Of a DNA stretch of 64,000 nucleotides, positions 26,714-36,051 are shown in pieces; the first letter of the stretch is position 1, and each line of letters opens with the position of its first letter. The stretch covers positions 58,754 through 122,753 of the forward strand of contig CAJKMG010000005.1 in assembly GCA_905200945.1 (NCBI GenBank). Direction: 5' to 3'. The translations under genes were made by a program, and so were the position numbers. This stretch comes from an uncultured Akkermansia sp. Lineage in GTDB: Bacteria > Verrucomicrobiota > Verrucomicrobiia > Verrucomicrobiales > Akkermansiaceae. The notes beneath the pieces are model-generated. The model was not told the origin of the DNA and made no database searches. It was given only the letters and a program-made list of their open reading frames with translations.

Positions 26714-26956
26714 TTAACCCTGAACCTTTTCGATGTAAGCAACGACGTCGGCCACAGACTGAAGCTTTTCGGCTTCTTCGTCGGGCACTTCAATGTCAAA
26801 GTTTTCTTCGAAAGCCATCACGAGTTCAACGGTATCCAGCGAATCAGCACCGAGATCCTCGATGAATTTCGCATCAGCAGTCACTTTATCGGATTCAACG
26901 CCAAGTTGGTCGACGATGATACTTCTTACTTTTTCTTCGATGCTGTTGTCAGACAT
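26714..26956 (-). CDS. acpP: Acyl carrier protein
   Basis: 80 acidic residues of the classical ACP type. The phosphopantetheine attachment motif is GADSLDTVELVM, with Ser at about 39; FEENFDIEVPDEEAEKLQSV is the conserved second half. It carries growing acyl chains in fatty-acid synthesis in the cytosol. A single-gene unit with a terminator 27 bp downstream; fabG of the same pathway is about 12 kb away. Confidence 0.96.
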   Translation of the reverse strand: MSDNSIEEKVRSIIVDQLGVESDKVTADAKFIEDLGADSLDTVELVMAFEENFDIEVPDEEAEKLQSVADVVAYIEKVQG

Positions 26957-27087
26957 GATATTTATTGTTAAGGTTCATTGATATTACATAGGGTATGCGC
27001 CATTTGCAATACCTATTTATGAGTTTTTATGCGTCATCCGGCCACGGTCCAGGAAGCAACAGGCTTCCAGCCTGTTTTGCCCGCTTT

Positions 27088-27816
27088 TTAAAGATTCAGC
27101 CCGGCGGCTATGCGCAAGCCGTTCAGCGTAACGTCAGGGTCCACATGGTCAATGCGCTCCACTCCCCTGGCGATCAGCGCGGCGTCCCCTCCCGTAGCAA
27201 CCACGGCCGGACGCACGCCCAGCTCACCTTCCAGCCGGGCCAGAATTTCCTTCACCAGCCCCCGGTAACCATACACGGCGCCGGATTGCATGGCCTCTAC
27301 TGTGCTGGTTCCAATGACGCGGGACGGCTCCTGGGGGTCAATGGCGGGAAGAAGCGCCGTATTGCGCTCCAGGTAATCCCCCATGCTGGCAAGCCCCGGC
27401 GCAATAACGCCGCCCACATAGGTGCATTGGGGCCCGATCACGTCAAAAGTCACGGCGGTGCCGAAGTCCACGACAACGCAGGGATACCCGTAATAGGCCG
27501 CGGCTCCTACGGCATTCGCCAGCCTGTCGGCCCCTATCTGGCGCGGATGGGGGTAGTCGATGCCCACGCCCAGCCGGGAATCGCAGGAAAGGAAATGGCA
27601 CGGTTTGACAATCCAGTTTTTCAGCTCTTCCGCCACGCGGGGCACTACGGAACACACCACGGCGGCATCATAACGGACGCCGGCCAGCTCCTCGTCCAGC
27701 CGTTCCCCGCTCACCTCCCGGGTGGGAATCATATACCGTTCCGGCAACAGGGCTTCCGGCGAAGAGAGTACGAATTTGGTGCGCGTGTTGGAATTGTCAA
27801 TCAGAAGATAGGTCAC
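27088..27816 (-). CDS. coaX: Type III pantothenate kinase
   Basis: A 242-residue protein of the ASKHA fold with CoaX features: LLIDNSNTRTKF as the first phosphate loop, GIDYPHPRQIGADRLANAVGAA in the middle, VVDFGTAVTFDV (the Asp/Thr loop) and GGVIAPGLASM, and ATGGDA near the end. It phosphorylates pantothenate, the first step of coenzyme A synthesis, and needs a monovalent cation. It lies 5 bp downstream of the glycosyltransferase gene, so the two share a transcript although their functions differ. Confidence 0.93.
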   Translation of the reverse strand: MTYLLIDNSNTRTKFVLSSPEALLPERYMIPTREVSGERLDEELAGVRYDAAVVCSVVPRVAEELKNWIVKPCHFLSCDSRLGVGIDYPHPRQIGADRLANAVGAAAYYGYPCVVVDFGTAVTFDVIGPQCTYVGGVIAPGLASMGDYLERNTALLPAIDPQEPSRVIGTSTVEAMQSGAVYGYRGLVKEILARLEGELGVRPAVVATGGDAALIARGVERIDHVDPDVTLNGLRIAAGLNL

Positions 27817-27821
27817 GGAAA

Positions 27822-28979
27822 TCAGTTAGTATGTTCCTCCGCCAGTTTCAAGGCCAAATCCGCTATTCTGCCGCTTCCTCCGGTCATCCCCGCCCGCAGC
27901 AGGCTTTCATGCATGCGCCTCCACTGTGCGCCGCCGTCCGCCATCATTTCCTGAAGAGCGGAAGCCAGGGCGCGGGCATCCGGCACATGGCTGCCGCCTC
28001 CCAGTTTTTCCAGGAGGCGGGTATTTCCCTCCTCCTGGCCCGGAAGAAGAAAGTTCACCAGCATGGGCCGTGCGGCCGCCAGCACTTCGTGTACGGTGGC
28101 TCCTCCCGCTTTCCCGACCACTACGTGGCTGGCGGCAAGATAGGAAGGCACGCGGCGCGTCCAGCCGCGCACCGTCAGCCTGCGCCCGTATCTGGCGCGC
28201 AAATCCCGGATGCGGGGATAAATGCGCCGGAACCGGCGCCCCAGAATACAGGTCACATGCAGGGAGGGATTCGCATCCAGCATACCCGCCAGTTCCGCCC
28301 GCGCATGCCGTGCGGAACGCTGGGCGAAGTAAAGCACCCGGAACGGCTCCCCTTCCTTCCAGGAAAGAGGATGCTCCTTCGCCAACGCCCCCAGAACGGG
28401 ATTGACGGGAAATCCCGTAACGCGCAGCCTGTCCTGCGGCAGCCCCTTTTCCTCCATGATGGCCCTCGTCCAGGGATCCGTCACGGCCCAGAGGGGAGAC
28501 TCGGAACACAGCCATGATTTATTGATGACCAAGGAATCCGTCACAACGGTCAAGTAGGGGACCGTCCTGCCCGTGCGGGATGCCAGGGAATCCAGCATGT
28601 AGGGATATACCATGTAGGTACAGACCACGGCATCCGGCTTCCATTCCCGCAGAAGACGTTCCAGCAGGTGTTCCACAGGGGCGATTCCCCTGATGGGCTT
28701 CTCCGCCATATTGCGTCTGTCGCTCACCTCATACATCAGCTTCCACAGGCGCGGCATGCGGGAAATCATCCACAGGTAGGCAGCGCGCGTCAGGCGGAAC
28801 ATCCGGGGCATCGCCTCCGCGCACAGGTCCGTCACGCGGACTTCCGCGCGCCCCGCAAGGGCATCCCGCACGCCCCTGGCTGCGGAATTGTGCCCTTCCC
28901 CGTATCCTGCGGTCACAATCAGAATGCGCGGCAGCCGTCCTTTCTGCATAGAACGGGATATATCAATATTCCGCTCCAT
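27822..28979 (-). CDS. MGDG-synthase/UgtP-like glycosyltransferase (GT28)
   Basis: 385 residues from the ATG at 28979; the frame extends to 29060 but the added part is without homology. It has the two Rossmann halves of GT28: an N-terminal MGDG-synthase domain opening with ILIVTAGYGEGHNSAARGVRDAL (the His of GEGHNSAA is typical) and a C-terminal MurG-like half with VVGKAGGATVHEVLAAARPML and LLPGQEEGN for nucleotide-sugar binding. Relatives transfer glucose or galactose to diacylglycerol, making glycolipids at the inner membrane. Divergent from fmt; upstream of coaX. Confidence 0.85.
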   Translation of the reverse strand: MERNIDISRSMQKGRLPRILIVTAGYGEGHNSAARGVRDALAGRAEVRVTDLCAEAMPRMFRLTRAAYLWMISRMPRLWKLMYEVSDRRNMAEKPIRGIAPVEHLLERLLREWKPDAVVCTYMVYPYMLDSLASRTGRTVPYLTVVTDSLVINKSWLCSESPLWAVTDPWTRAIMEEKGLPQDRLRVTGFPVNPVLGALAKEHPLSWKEGEPFRVLYFAQRSARHARAELAGMLDANPSLHVTCILGRRFRRIYPRIRDLRARYGRRLTVRGWTRRVPSYLAASHVVVGKAGGATVHEVLAAARPMLVNFLLPGQEEGNTRLLEKLGGGSHVPDARALASALQEMMADGGAQWRRMHESLLRAGMTGGSGRIADLALKLAEEHTN

Positions 28980-29171
28980 CGAAAAGAACTTCTTGCAGGC
29001 AGACGGACATGAGGGGAAGCGGTGCCGGATGCGTCCGGAGCAAACATTTTCCGCAGGCACTCCCCCGAACGGAAAGAAACGGCAAAAAAACGGCCTTTCC
29101 TCCCTATGATTCCCTTTTCAAAACCGGATTTAACATTGACCTGCGCAGGCCGTCAGGGCAAGCTTCCAGCC

Positions 29172-30116
29172 ATGCGCATCGTCTTCATGGGCACAGGCGA
29201 CATTGCCATTCCCGCCTTCCGCAGCCTGATCCGTCACTCGGATCTGGCAGGCCTGGTCACGCAGCCCGACCGCCCCGTCGGCAGGCACCAGGTGCTTACA
29301 GCCCCGGCCATCAAAAATATTGCCAGGGAAGCGGGCATTCCCGTGCTCCAGCCGCATTCCCTGCGCAGCCCGGATGCGCTGAGCAACCTCAGGAGACTGA
29401 ATCCGGATCTGATCGTAGTCATGGCGTACGGGCAGATTCTGAGCCAGGAAGTGATTGATATGGCGCCCATGGGCTGCATCAACGCACATGCCTCCCTCCT
29501 GCCGCGCCACCGTGGAGCGGCCTGCATCCAGTCCGCCATTAAATCCGGCGATGCAGAAACGGGCATCACCATCATGCACATTGTCAGGAAGTTGGATGCC
29601 GGAGACATCATCGCCCAGATCAGCACCCCCCTGGAAGGCTCAGAAACCGGAGGCACCCTGCATGACAAGCTGGCCAGGATGACGCCGGATGTCCTGCTGC
29701 CCGTCATCCATTCCATTGAAAAAGGGACGGCCACGCGCATCCGCCAGCAGGAAATCCTGGCAACATACGCCCCCAAGCTCCTGCGGGCGGACGGAAAAAT
29801 CGACTGGACGCGCCCCGCAGAGGAAATCGGCCGCATGATCCGGGCGTACGACCCGTGGCCCGGCACCTTCACCAACTACTGGAACCGCAAGAAACGCATC
29901 CGCAACATGAAAATTTTCCCCGGCTTTTCCATCCTCCCGGAAGCGGAGGGAAAACCGGGCCAGGTGCTCTCCGCCGGGGAGCAGGGGCTTCTGATCGCCT
30001 GCGGAAGCGGAGGATTGCTGGTGACAGACGTCCAGCTTGAAGGCAGCACGCGCATGAATATTTCCCAGCTCATTGCCGGCCACCCGAATTTGAAAGATAT
30101 CCATTTTGACGTATAA
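29172..30116 (+). CDS. fmt: Methionyl-tRNA formyltransferase
   Basis: 314 residues from the ATG at 29172 (the frame is open upstream, but MRIVFMGTG is the normal start). The N-terminal formyltransferase fold has CINAHASLLPRHRGAA with the catalytic Asn104 and His106, and DAGDI with the third residue. The C-terminal OB-like tRNA-binding part follows (about 205-314, WTRPAEEIGRMIRAYDPWPGTF). It formylates Met-tRNA-fMet; the initiator tRNA is encoded 20 kb upstream. The stop codon is directly followed by the ATG of the helicase gene, so the two are tightly coupled. Confidence 0.94.
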   Translation: MRIVFMGTGDIAIPAFRSLIRHSDLAGLVTQPDRPVGRHQVLTAPAIKNIAREAGIPVLQPHSLRSPDALSNLRRLNPDLIVVMAYGQILSQEVIDMAPMGCINAHASLLPRHRGAACIQSAIKSGDAETGITIMHIVRKLDAGDIIAQISTPLEGSETGGTLHDKLARMTPDVLLPVIHSIEKGTATRIRQQEILATYAPKLLRADGKIDWTRPAEEIGRMIRAYDPWPGTFTNYWNRKKRIRNMKIFPGFSILPEAEGKPGQVLSAGEQGLLIACGSGGLLVTDVQLEGSTRMNISQLIAGHPNLKDIHFDV

Positions 30117-32123
30117 ATGGCCAAGTCCTTTTCCATGGAGAGCCTGAACGCGGCCCAGAGGAAGGCCGTGCAGACCCTGCAGGGGCCCGTGCTGATCCTG
30201 GCCGGGGCCGGAACGGGCAAAACGCGCACCGTCACCTGCCGCATCGCCCATATGGTGGACCGCGGCATCAGCCCCAAAAGCATCCTGGCCGTGACGTTCA
30301 CAAACAAGGCCGCTCTGGAGATGCGGGAACGCGTAGGCCAAATGGTGGAACGCAAGGCGGCGCGCCAAATAATGGTGAGCACTTTCCATTCCCTCTGCGT
30401 GCGCATCCTGAGAGAGGATATAGGGCGCCTGGGGTACAAGACCAATTTCACCATTTACAGCGGTTCCGAGCAAAGCGGCCTGATCCGGCGACTGATTGTG
30501 CGCCACGGCGGCATTACGGAGAAAATCACGCCCAAGGATGTGCTTTCCTCCATGAGCCGGATGAAAAACAGCGGCCTGGGCCTTGACTCCATTGAAGACA
30601 ACCTGACGGCCAATATCGCCGCTTCCTACCAGCGGGAGCTTCAGGCGCAAAATTCCGTGGACTTTGACGACCTGCTGATTCTGGCGGACAAATTGCTGAA
30701 GGAACACCGGGACGTCAGGGAGGCGTGGCAACAGCGCTTCCGCTATATCACCGTGGATGAATTCCAGGACACCAACAGCCTCCAAATGAGCCTGCTGGGC
30801 CATCTGGTGGGCCCGGAACACAATGTCTGCGTGGTGGGTGACGACGACCAGTCCATCTACGGCTGGCGCGGAGCCCAGATCAGCAATATCCTGGAATTCG
30901 AACGCTTTTTCCCAAATCCCTCCGTCATCAAGCTGGAGGAAAATTACCGCTGCACCGCCCCCATTCTGGACACGGCCAATGCCCTGATCCGCCACAATCT
31001 GGGCCGGAGGGACAAGACGCTGCGCGCCCACAAAGGCGGAGGAGAAGCCGTCCGGCTCATTTCCATGCCCGGAGACGCGGAAGAGGCGGAATTCATCATC
31101 ACGGACATTGAAAACGTCCGCAGGCGGGAAGGCCGGCCCTGGGAGGATTTCGCCATTCTGTTCCGGGCCAATACCCAGAGCCGCATTATTGAACAAACGC
31201 TCCGGGAACATAAAATTCCCTACCGCATGGTGGGCGCGCAGAGTTTTTTCGACAGAAAGGAGGTAAAAGACCTCATTTCCTATCTGGCGACTATCGAAAA
31301 CCCGCAGGCTGACGAATACCTGCTGCGCATCCTCAACACGCCGCCGCGCGGCATCAGCGAGCTGACCAGCCATCTGGCCATCGACTGGAGCCGGGATCAC
31401 GGCAACAGCGTCTGGGCAGCCCTCCAGGACGAAGAATTCCTGGCAGCCCTTTCCACCCGCGCCCGTAACAGCGTGCAGGCATTCAATGAACTGATTGCAA
31501 AATACATTGACCTTTTTCAGGACAGGGAAACCGACTTCGGAGACATTCTGGAGCAGCTTATTGAGGAAACCGGGTTCAGCGAATACGTCACGCGCCTGTG
31601 CAAGACGGAAGCTGAAATCCAGAAAAGGCTGGTGTCCATCGGGGACGTGAAAGCCTCCCTCCGCAACTTCTGGCAACCCGGGAAAACCCTCCGGGACTAC
31701 CTGGCCCAGGTCACCCTGGACAAGGAGGATAATGATGACGACGTAGAGAATAAGCCAGGCGTGTGCCTGATTACCATGCACGCCGCCAAGGGACTGGAAT
31801 TTCCGGTAGTGTACCTCGTGGGGCTGGAGGAAGGCATTCTTCCCCACAAGCGTTCCCTGGAAGACGGCAATTGCGACGAAGAACGCCGCCTGCTTTATGT
31901 AGGCATTACGCGCGCGCAGGAAAAACTCATGCTGACTTATTGCGCCACGCGTCTGCGCTACGGGGACCGCATGCCTTGCCAGCGCTCTTCCTTCCTCAGT
32001 GAAATTCCTCCCCACCTGATGGAATATTCCAAATGGGAGGATCTCATGAACGCGGAAGCGACGGAAGAGGAATCCGGGAATTTTTTTGATTCCCTGCGCA
32101 GCATGCTCCTGGAAGAGGAATAA
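30117..32123 (+). CDS. UvrD/PcrA/Rep-type DNA helicase
   Basis: 668 residues, an SF1A 3'-5' helicase. Motif I AGAGTGKT follows the Q motif (LNAAQRKAV); motif Ia TFTNKAALEMRERV; motif II ITVDEFQDTN; motif III VVGDDDQSIYGWRGA; motif IV ENYRC and FRANTQSRIIEQ; motif V ITMHAAKGLEFPVVYL; motif VI RLLYVGITRAQEKL. The C-terminal tail is shorter than that of E. coli UvrD (720 residues). Function: unwinding in repair and replication restart. No spacing to fmt; last gene of the run. Confidence 0.92.
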   Translation: MAKSFSMESLNAAQRKAVQTLQGPVLILAGAGTGKTRTVTCRIAHMVDRGISPKSILAVTFTNKAALEMRERVGQMVERKAARQIMVSTFHSLCVRILREDIGRLGYKTNFTIYSGSEQSGLIRRLIVRHGGITEKITPKDVLSSMSRMKNSGLGLDSIEDNLTANIAASYQRELQAQNSVDFDDLLILADKLLKEHRDVREAWQQRFRYITVDEFQDTNSLQMSLLGHLVGPEHNVCVVGDDDQSIYGWRGAQISNILEFERFFPNPSVIKLEENYRCTAPILDTANALIRHNLGRRDKTLRAHKGGGEAVRLISMPGDAEEAEFIITDIENVRRREGRPWEDFAILFRANTQSRIIEQTLREHKIPYRMVGAQSFFDRKEVKDLISYLATIENPQADEYLLRILNTPPRGISELTSHLAIDWSRDHGNSVWAALQDEEFLAALSTRARNSVQAFNELIAKYIDLFQDRETDFGDILEQLIEETGFSEYVTRLCKTEAEIQKRLVSIGDVKASLRNFWQPGKTLRDYLAQVTLDKEDNDDDVENKPGVCLITMHAAKGLEFPVVYLVGLEEGILPHKRSLEDGNCDEERRLLYVGITRAQEKLMLTYCATRLRYGDRMPCQRSSFLSEIPPHLMEYSKWEDLMNAEATEEESGNFFDSLRSMLLEEE

Positions 32124-32283
32124 AAGGGGCATAGCGTTTTACCGGCCTCATTTTCAATGATGGCTTTTTAATTCAGAGAACAAGGCGCCATTGACGACCG
32201 GAAACGCCAGCCTGCCGGTTTCACAGGCCAGGTTTTTCATGATAAGGCTGTCCAGGAAACCGCCGGGATTCCTTCCCGGACAT

Positions 32284-32315
32284 GAAAAATCCTCCCGGCC
32301 TGAACCGGGAGGATT
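32284..32315 (-). terminator. Terminator of the galK-symporter operon
   Basis: Perfect stem AATCCTCCCGG / CCGGGAGGATT; on the minus strand it is followed by TTTTTC. It lies 30 bp beyond the symporter stop, between convergent genes. Confidence 0.88.
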
Positions 32316-32345
32316 GAAAATACAGGCCCGGAGGCCTTCCCTGAA

Positions 32346-34640
32346 TCACCAGAAGATGATGTACAGGGCGACCGTCGCGGCAACCACGAACCAGCCAAAG
32401 ATCTTGGCCCGTGAAGAGGACTGAAGGGCTACCACGCCCCTGTCGGGCAACACGATGGGCTGTCCGCCGCGGGCGGAGTTTACCGCCGTGAATATGAAGC
32501 CGATGACCACGACCGTGATGAAACACACGGCCATGCGGTTCAGGAAGGCCATTTCCGGCTGCCACACCTTCAGGATTCCATACAGGAGGGCATTAATGAT
32601 GATGCCCAGCCAGCCAAAGATGCGCGGGCACTTGGGCACAAAGAAGCCGAAGAGGAACACGCACAGGGCGCCCGGGCTCAGGAAGCCCTGGAATTCCTGA
32701 ATGAAGTTGAAAATGCCGCCAAAGGCAGGGCTGTCCAGGAACGGAGCAATGGTCAGGGCGATCACGGCGCACACCAGCAACCCTATCTTGCCGACGGTAA
32801 CCAGCTCCGTGGGCCCCGCGTTTCTGCGCAGCTTGTTGTAGATGTCCATCGTAAAGATGGTGGACGCGGAATTCAGCATGGACGCCAGGGAAGACACCAC
32901 CGCGCCAAAGAGGGCCGCAAGCACAAACCATGTCCAGCCCGTACCGGGAAGCAGCTTTCTGATCAGCGTTCCGAAGGCGGAGTCATAGTCAAAGCCTACC
33001 AGCGTATCCGTCAGATAGTAGTTGTCCGAGTTGTCCACGGCCGGCTTGATGATGATGTTGTTAAGGGAAGCGATTTTTTCCACGAACGGAGCGCGTTCCG
33101 CCAGCGTGGTCTGGTCGTTGGCGGCATCCGCCTTCAAATCGGCGCAGGCCTGTTTCAAATTGGCCATAACGTCTTCACCCACCTTCATTACTTCCGCGTT
33201 ATGAATGGCATGGGCACAGCCTTCCTCCACGTTTTCCACCAAGAAGCTGTCCGTAAGCTTATAGATGACGGGGCGCCCCTTGACGGCTGCGGGGTCTTCC
33301 GTCTTACGGATTTCCGCCGCGTATTTTACTTCCGCCTGTTCCTTCAAATCATTGCGGTACAGGTTGTAGGCCAGGATGCCGGGAACCACTACCACGAATG
33401 GGATGATGAGTTTGAGGAATGCGGCGAACACAATGCCCATCTGGCCTTCCGCCAGGGATTTGGAAGCCAGTGTGCGCTGCATGATGTACTGATTGAGGCC
33501 CCAATAGAAGAAATTGGGTATCCACAGGCCCAGGCAAAGAGCCGTCCATGGGATTTCCGCATCATCCGCAGGGCGGATCATGTGCAGCTTGCCGCCCACA
33601 GTATTTACTCCGCTGGCCGCATCACCGGAGTTCAGCTCAAAAAAGCGCGTCACTCCATGCCAGAGGCTGTCCGAAGGATTCCCCAGGGAGGCGACTGTCG
33701 CGCCGGAATTGGCGGCGGCGGATTGAATCAAATGGTTCGGGTCCGCGCCGCTGAGTTCCGTCAAGGCAAAATAGGCCACCACGCCGCCGCCCACAATCAG
33801 AGCGGCGCCCCAGAACAGGTCCGTCCAGGCGCAGGCCTTCAACCCGCCCACGAATACGTACACCGTAGCGCAGAAGGCAATGATGACGCAGCCAACGGTG
33901 ATGTTTCCGAAGTCAATGCCCATGGCAGAGTATCCCGTGAAGAACACGGAGATCACCTTGGCCCCGGCATAAATCACGCCCGCGGTCGGCACGCCTACCA
34001 GAATCAGCAACGTGGCAATGGCCATCAGGGAACGAGCCAGCGTGTTATACCGGTATTCCAGGAATTCAGGAATCGTATATACGCCGCCTTTCAACAGTTT
34101 GGGAAGGAAGCAGAAGGCCACAACCACCAGCGTGATAGCGGCCAGCCATTCATACCCGGCAATGGCCATGCCCACCCAGTTGGCGGATTTGCCGGACATC
34201 CCCACAAATTGTTCCGTGGAAATGTTGGCGGCAATCAGGGAGAAACCCACCAGCCACCAGGTCAGGCCACGGCCGGCCAGGAAATAATCTGAAGCTCCTT
34301 TGGTCTTCTTTTCCTCTTCAGTTTCCTCGGTGTCACGACTCTTCCAGATGCCCAGGGCGATTACGCCCACCACGACCACGCAGAAGAGAATGACTTCCAC
34401 CATGGAAAGAGGAGCCGTCTTAGGCTCCGCGGAGGCAGCCGGAACAGCCTGCACGGCATCCGCGGCGGGCGCCGCCGGCTGAATTTCCGCTGCCGGCTGG
34501 ACCTCAACGGCAGGAGTCACGGCCGGAGCGGCCAGGGCGGGCTGCGCATCAGCCGCCGTTGCAGGTACGGAACCTTCCTGGGCGGCTGCGCCCCACGTCA
34601 TCAGGGCGAGCGCCCCGAATATGGTTGCTAGTGTCTTCAT
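32346..34640 (-). CDS. Sodium/sugar symporter (SSS family, SGLT-like)
   Basis: 764 residues. The core is a sodium:solute symporter with 13-14 membrane helices; YFLAGRGLTWWLVGFSLIAANISTEQFVG is the SGLT signature around TM1, and the long polar segment between about 455 and 545 is an extra loop. The gene lies 12 bp downstream of galK, so galactose is the likely cargo (inference). Unusual is the N-terminus: a cleavable-looking signal (MKTLATIFGALALMTWGAAA) is followed by about 60 residues rich in Ala/Pro/Val before the first symporter helix. No Shine-Dalgarno of note. Ends at an intrinsic terminator. Confidence 0.88.
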   Translation of the reverse strand: MKTLATIFGALALMTWGAAAQEGSVPATAADAQPALAAPAVTPAVEVQPAAEIQPAAPAADAVQAVPAASAEPKTAPLSMVEVILFCVVVVGVIALGIWKSRDTEETEEEKKTKGASDYFLAGRGLTWWLVGFSLIAANISTEQFVGMSGKSANWVGMAIAGYEWLAAITLVVVAFCFLPKLLKGGVYTIPEFLEYRYNTLARSLMAIATLLILVGVPTAGVIYAGAKVISVFFTGYSAMGIDFGNITVGCVIIAFCATVYVFVGGLKACAWTDLFWGAALIVGGGVVAYFALTELSGADPNHLIQSAAANSGATVASLGNPSDSLWHGVTRFFELNSGDAASGVNTVGGKLHMIRPADDAEIPWTALCLGLWIPNFFYWGLNQYIMQRTLASKSLAEGQMGIVFAAFLKLIIPFVVVVPGILAYNLYRNDLKEQAEVKYAAEIRKTEDPAAVKGRPVIYKLTDSFLVENVEEGCAHAIHNAEVMKVGEDVMANLKQACADLKADAANDQTTLAERAPFVEKIASLNNIIIKPAVDNSDNYYLTDTLVGFDYDSAFGTLIRKLLPGTGWTWFVLAALFGAVVSSLASMLNSASTIFTMDIYNKLRRNAGPTELVTVGKIGLLVCAVIALTIAPFLDSPAFGGIFNFIQEFQGFLSPGALCVFLFGFFVPKCPRIFGWLGIIINALLYGILKVWQPEMAFLNRMAVCFITVVVIGFIFTAVNSARGGQPIVLPDRGVVALQSSSRAKIFGWFVVAATVALYIIFW

Positions 34641-34652
34641 AATCAGTATGGA

Positions 34653-35831
34653 TTAAGCTTGGTACAGAACACGGGCGCCTTCTCCGGCACGGGTCACAAG
34701 GTACGTGGTTTCAATACCCGTTTCCTGGCAATAGCCGTCCAGAAGCTCCTGGGCCACTTTTTCCACATCCTCTGTTTTCACCAGGGCCACAATGCATCCG
34801 CCAAACCCGCCGCCCGTCATGCGCGCGCCGTAGATGGAAGATGCGGAGGGAATACGGTCACAGAGGGAAACAAGGGTGTCCACCTCAGCACAGGAAACCT
34901 CATAATCGTCACGCAGGGAAGCATGGCTGCCGCGCATGGCCACACCGGCCTCATCCCAATCTCCACGGGCAAGGGCGTTCGCAAAAGCGTTCACGCGCGC
35001 ATTTTCTCCAATGACATGGCGGGCGCGGCGGTAACGCACGTCTCCAAGCTGTTCCCTGAAGGATTCCAGGAGCTCCAGCGTAGCTTCCCGCAGGGAGGGC
35101 ACTCCCATGATGGAGGAAGCTTCCTCACACTGCTTGCGGCGCTGTCCATAAGCTCCGTCCGCCAGAGAATGCTTTACAGCGCTGTCCAGCACCAGCACGG
35201 AAACAGAATCATTATTCATCGGAACCAGCTCATATTCCAGAGAGGCGCAATCCAGTTTGAGGGCCATGCCCTTCTTGCCGTTGGCGGAAATAAACTGGTC
35301 CATGATGCCGCAGGGAACATTCACGAATTCATGTTCCACGGCCTGCCCGATCAGGGCAACTTCCTTGGGATCTATTGCAACGCCGGCAAAAGCGGCGAGC
35401 GCCGTACAGACGGCAACTTCAAGAGCGGCGCTGGAGGAAAGGCCGCCGCCGCGCGGCACATTGCTGTCAATCAGCATATCCACAGGCCCGATTTCTATAC
35501 CGCGCCTGTGCAGGTTGGCCAGGACGCCGCGGACATAATTGGACCAGAACGGTTCGCCGGGGACCAAGGCGTCTTCCACCGCAATCTCATGGATCTGGTC
35601 GCCCAGGGAACCGCAAAAGCGGTGTTTCCCCACGGGGGAGGGGGCCACAGCCACAACACAATGGTTATCAAGCGCCATAGGCATCACAAAACCGTTATTA
35701 TAATCCGTGTGCTCACCGATAAGGTTCACACGTCCCGGTGCCGCTGCCACATGAGTAGGCGCCTGACCGAAATACTCGATGAAATACGGAGTCACCGTTT
35801 CTTTAGAGATTTCTCGCTGAACTAAATCCAT
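34653..35831 (-). CDS. galK: Galactokinase
   Basis: 392 residues from the ATG at 35831 (frame open to 35891, without homology). GHMP-kinase hallmarks: the galactose-recognition motif PGRVNLIGEHTDYNNG near the N-terminus, the ATP loop PRGGGLSSSAALEVA, and GGGFGGCIVAL near the end. It phosphorylates galactose at C1, the first Leloir step, in the cytosol. It is the first gene of a two-gene operon with the sugar symporter. In a mucin-degrading organism galactose from O-glycans is the expected substrate. Confidence 0.95.
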   Translation of the reverse strand: MDLVQREISKETVTPYFIEYFGQAPTHVAAAPGRVNLIGEHTDYNNGFVMPMALDNHCVVAVAPSPVGKHRFCGSLGDQIHEIAVEDALVPGEPFWSNYVRGVLANLHRRGIEIGPVDMLIDSNVPRGGGLSSSAALEVAVCTALAAFAGVAIDPKEVALIGQAVEHEFVNVPCGIMDQFISANGKKGMALKLDCASLEYELVPMNNDSVSVLVLDSAVKHSLADGAYGQRRKQCEEASSIMGVPSLREATLELLESFREQLGDVRYRRARHVIGENARVNAFANALARGDWDEAGVAMRGSHASLRDDYEVSCAEVDTLVSLCDRIPSASSIYGARMTGGGFGGCIVALVKTEDVEKVAQELLDGYCQETGIETTYLVTRAGEGARVLYQA

Positions 35832-36051
35832 AGTAAATTGATTTTGCCCCATCCCTTTCCGCACCTCAAGGTTAAAGTCTCTGTCCGGCAATAATTTTCT
35901 TCATTTTTCAAAAAAATATGCCAAATTCTGTTCCCGCCCGACTGCCGTATTCTTAAAAACCGGTTTGCTCCCCCCCGTCGGAGCCTCCCCGGCCAGATTC
36001 CGAATCCCCGGCAAAAGGTCGCCGGCCTTACAGTTCAGGAAGACCGGGAAA

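Noticed and set aside
29640..32132. Minus-strand open frame of 830 codons opposite fmt/helicase
   Set aside because: Antisense to two clear genes; no recognisable motif.
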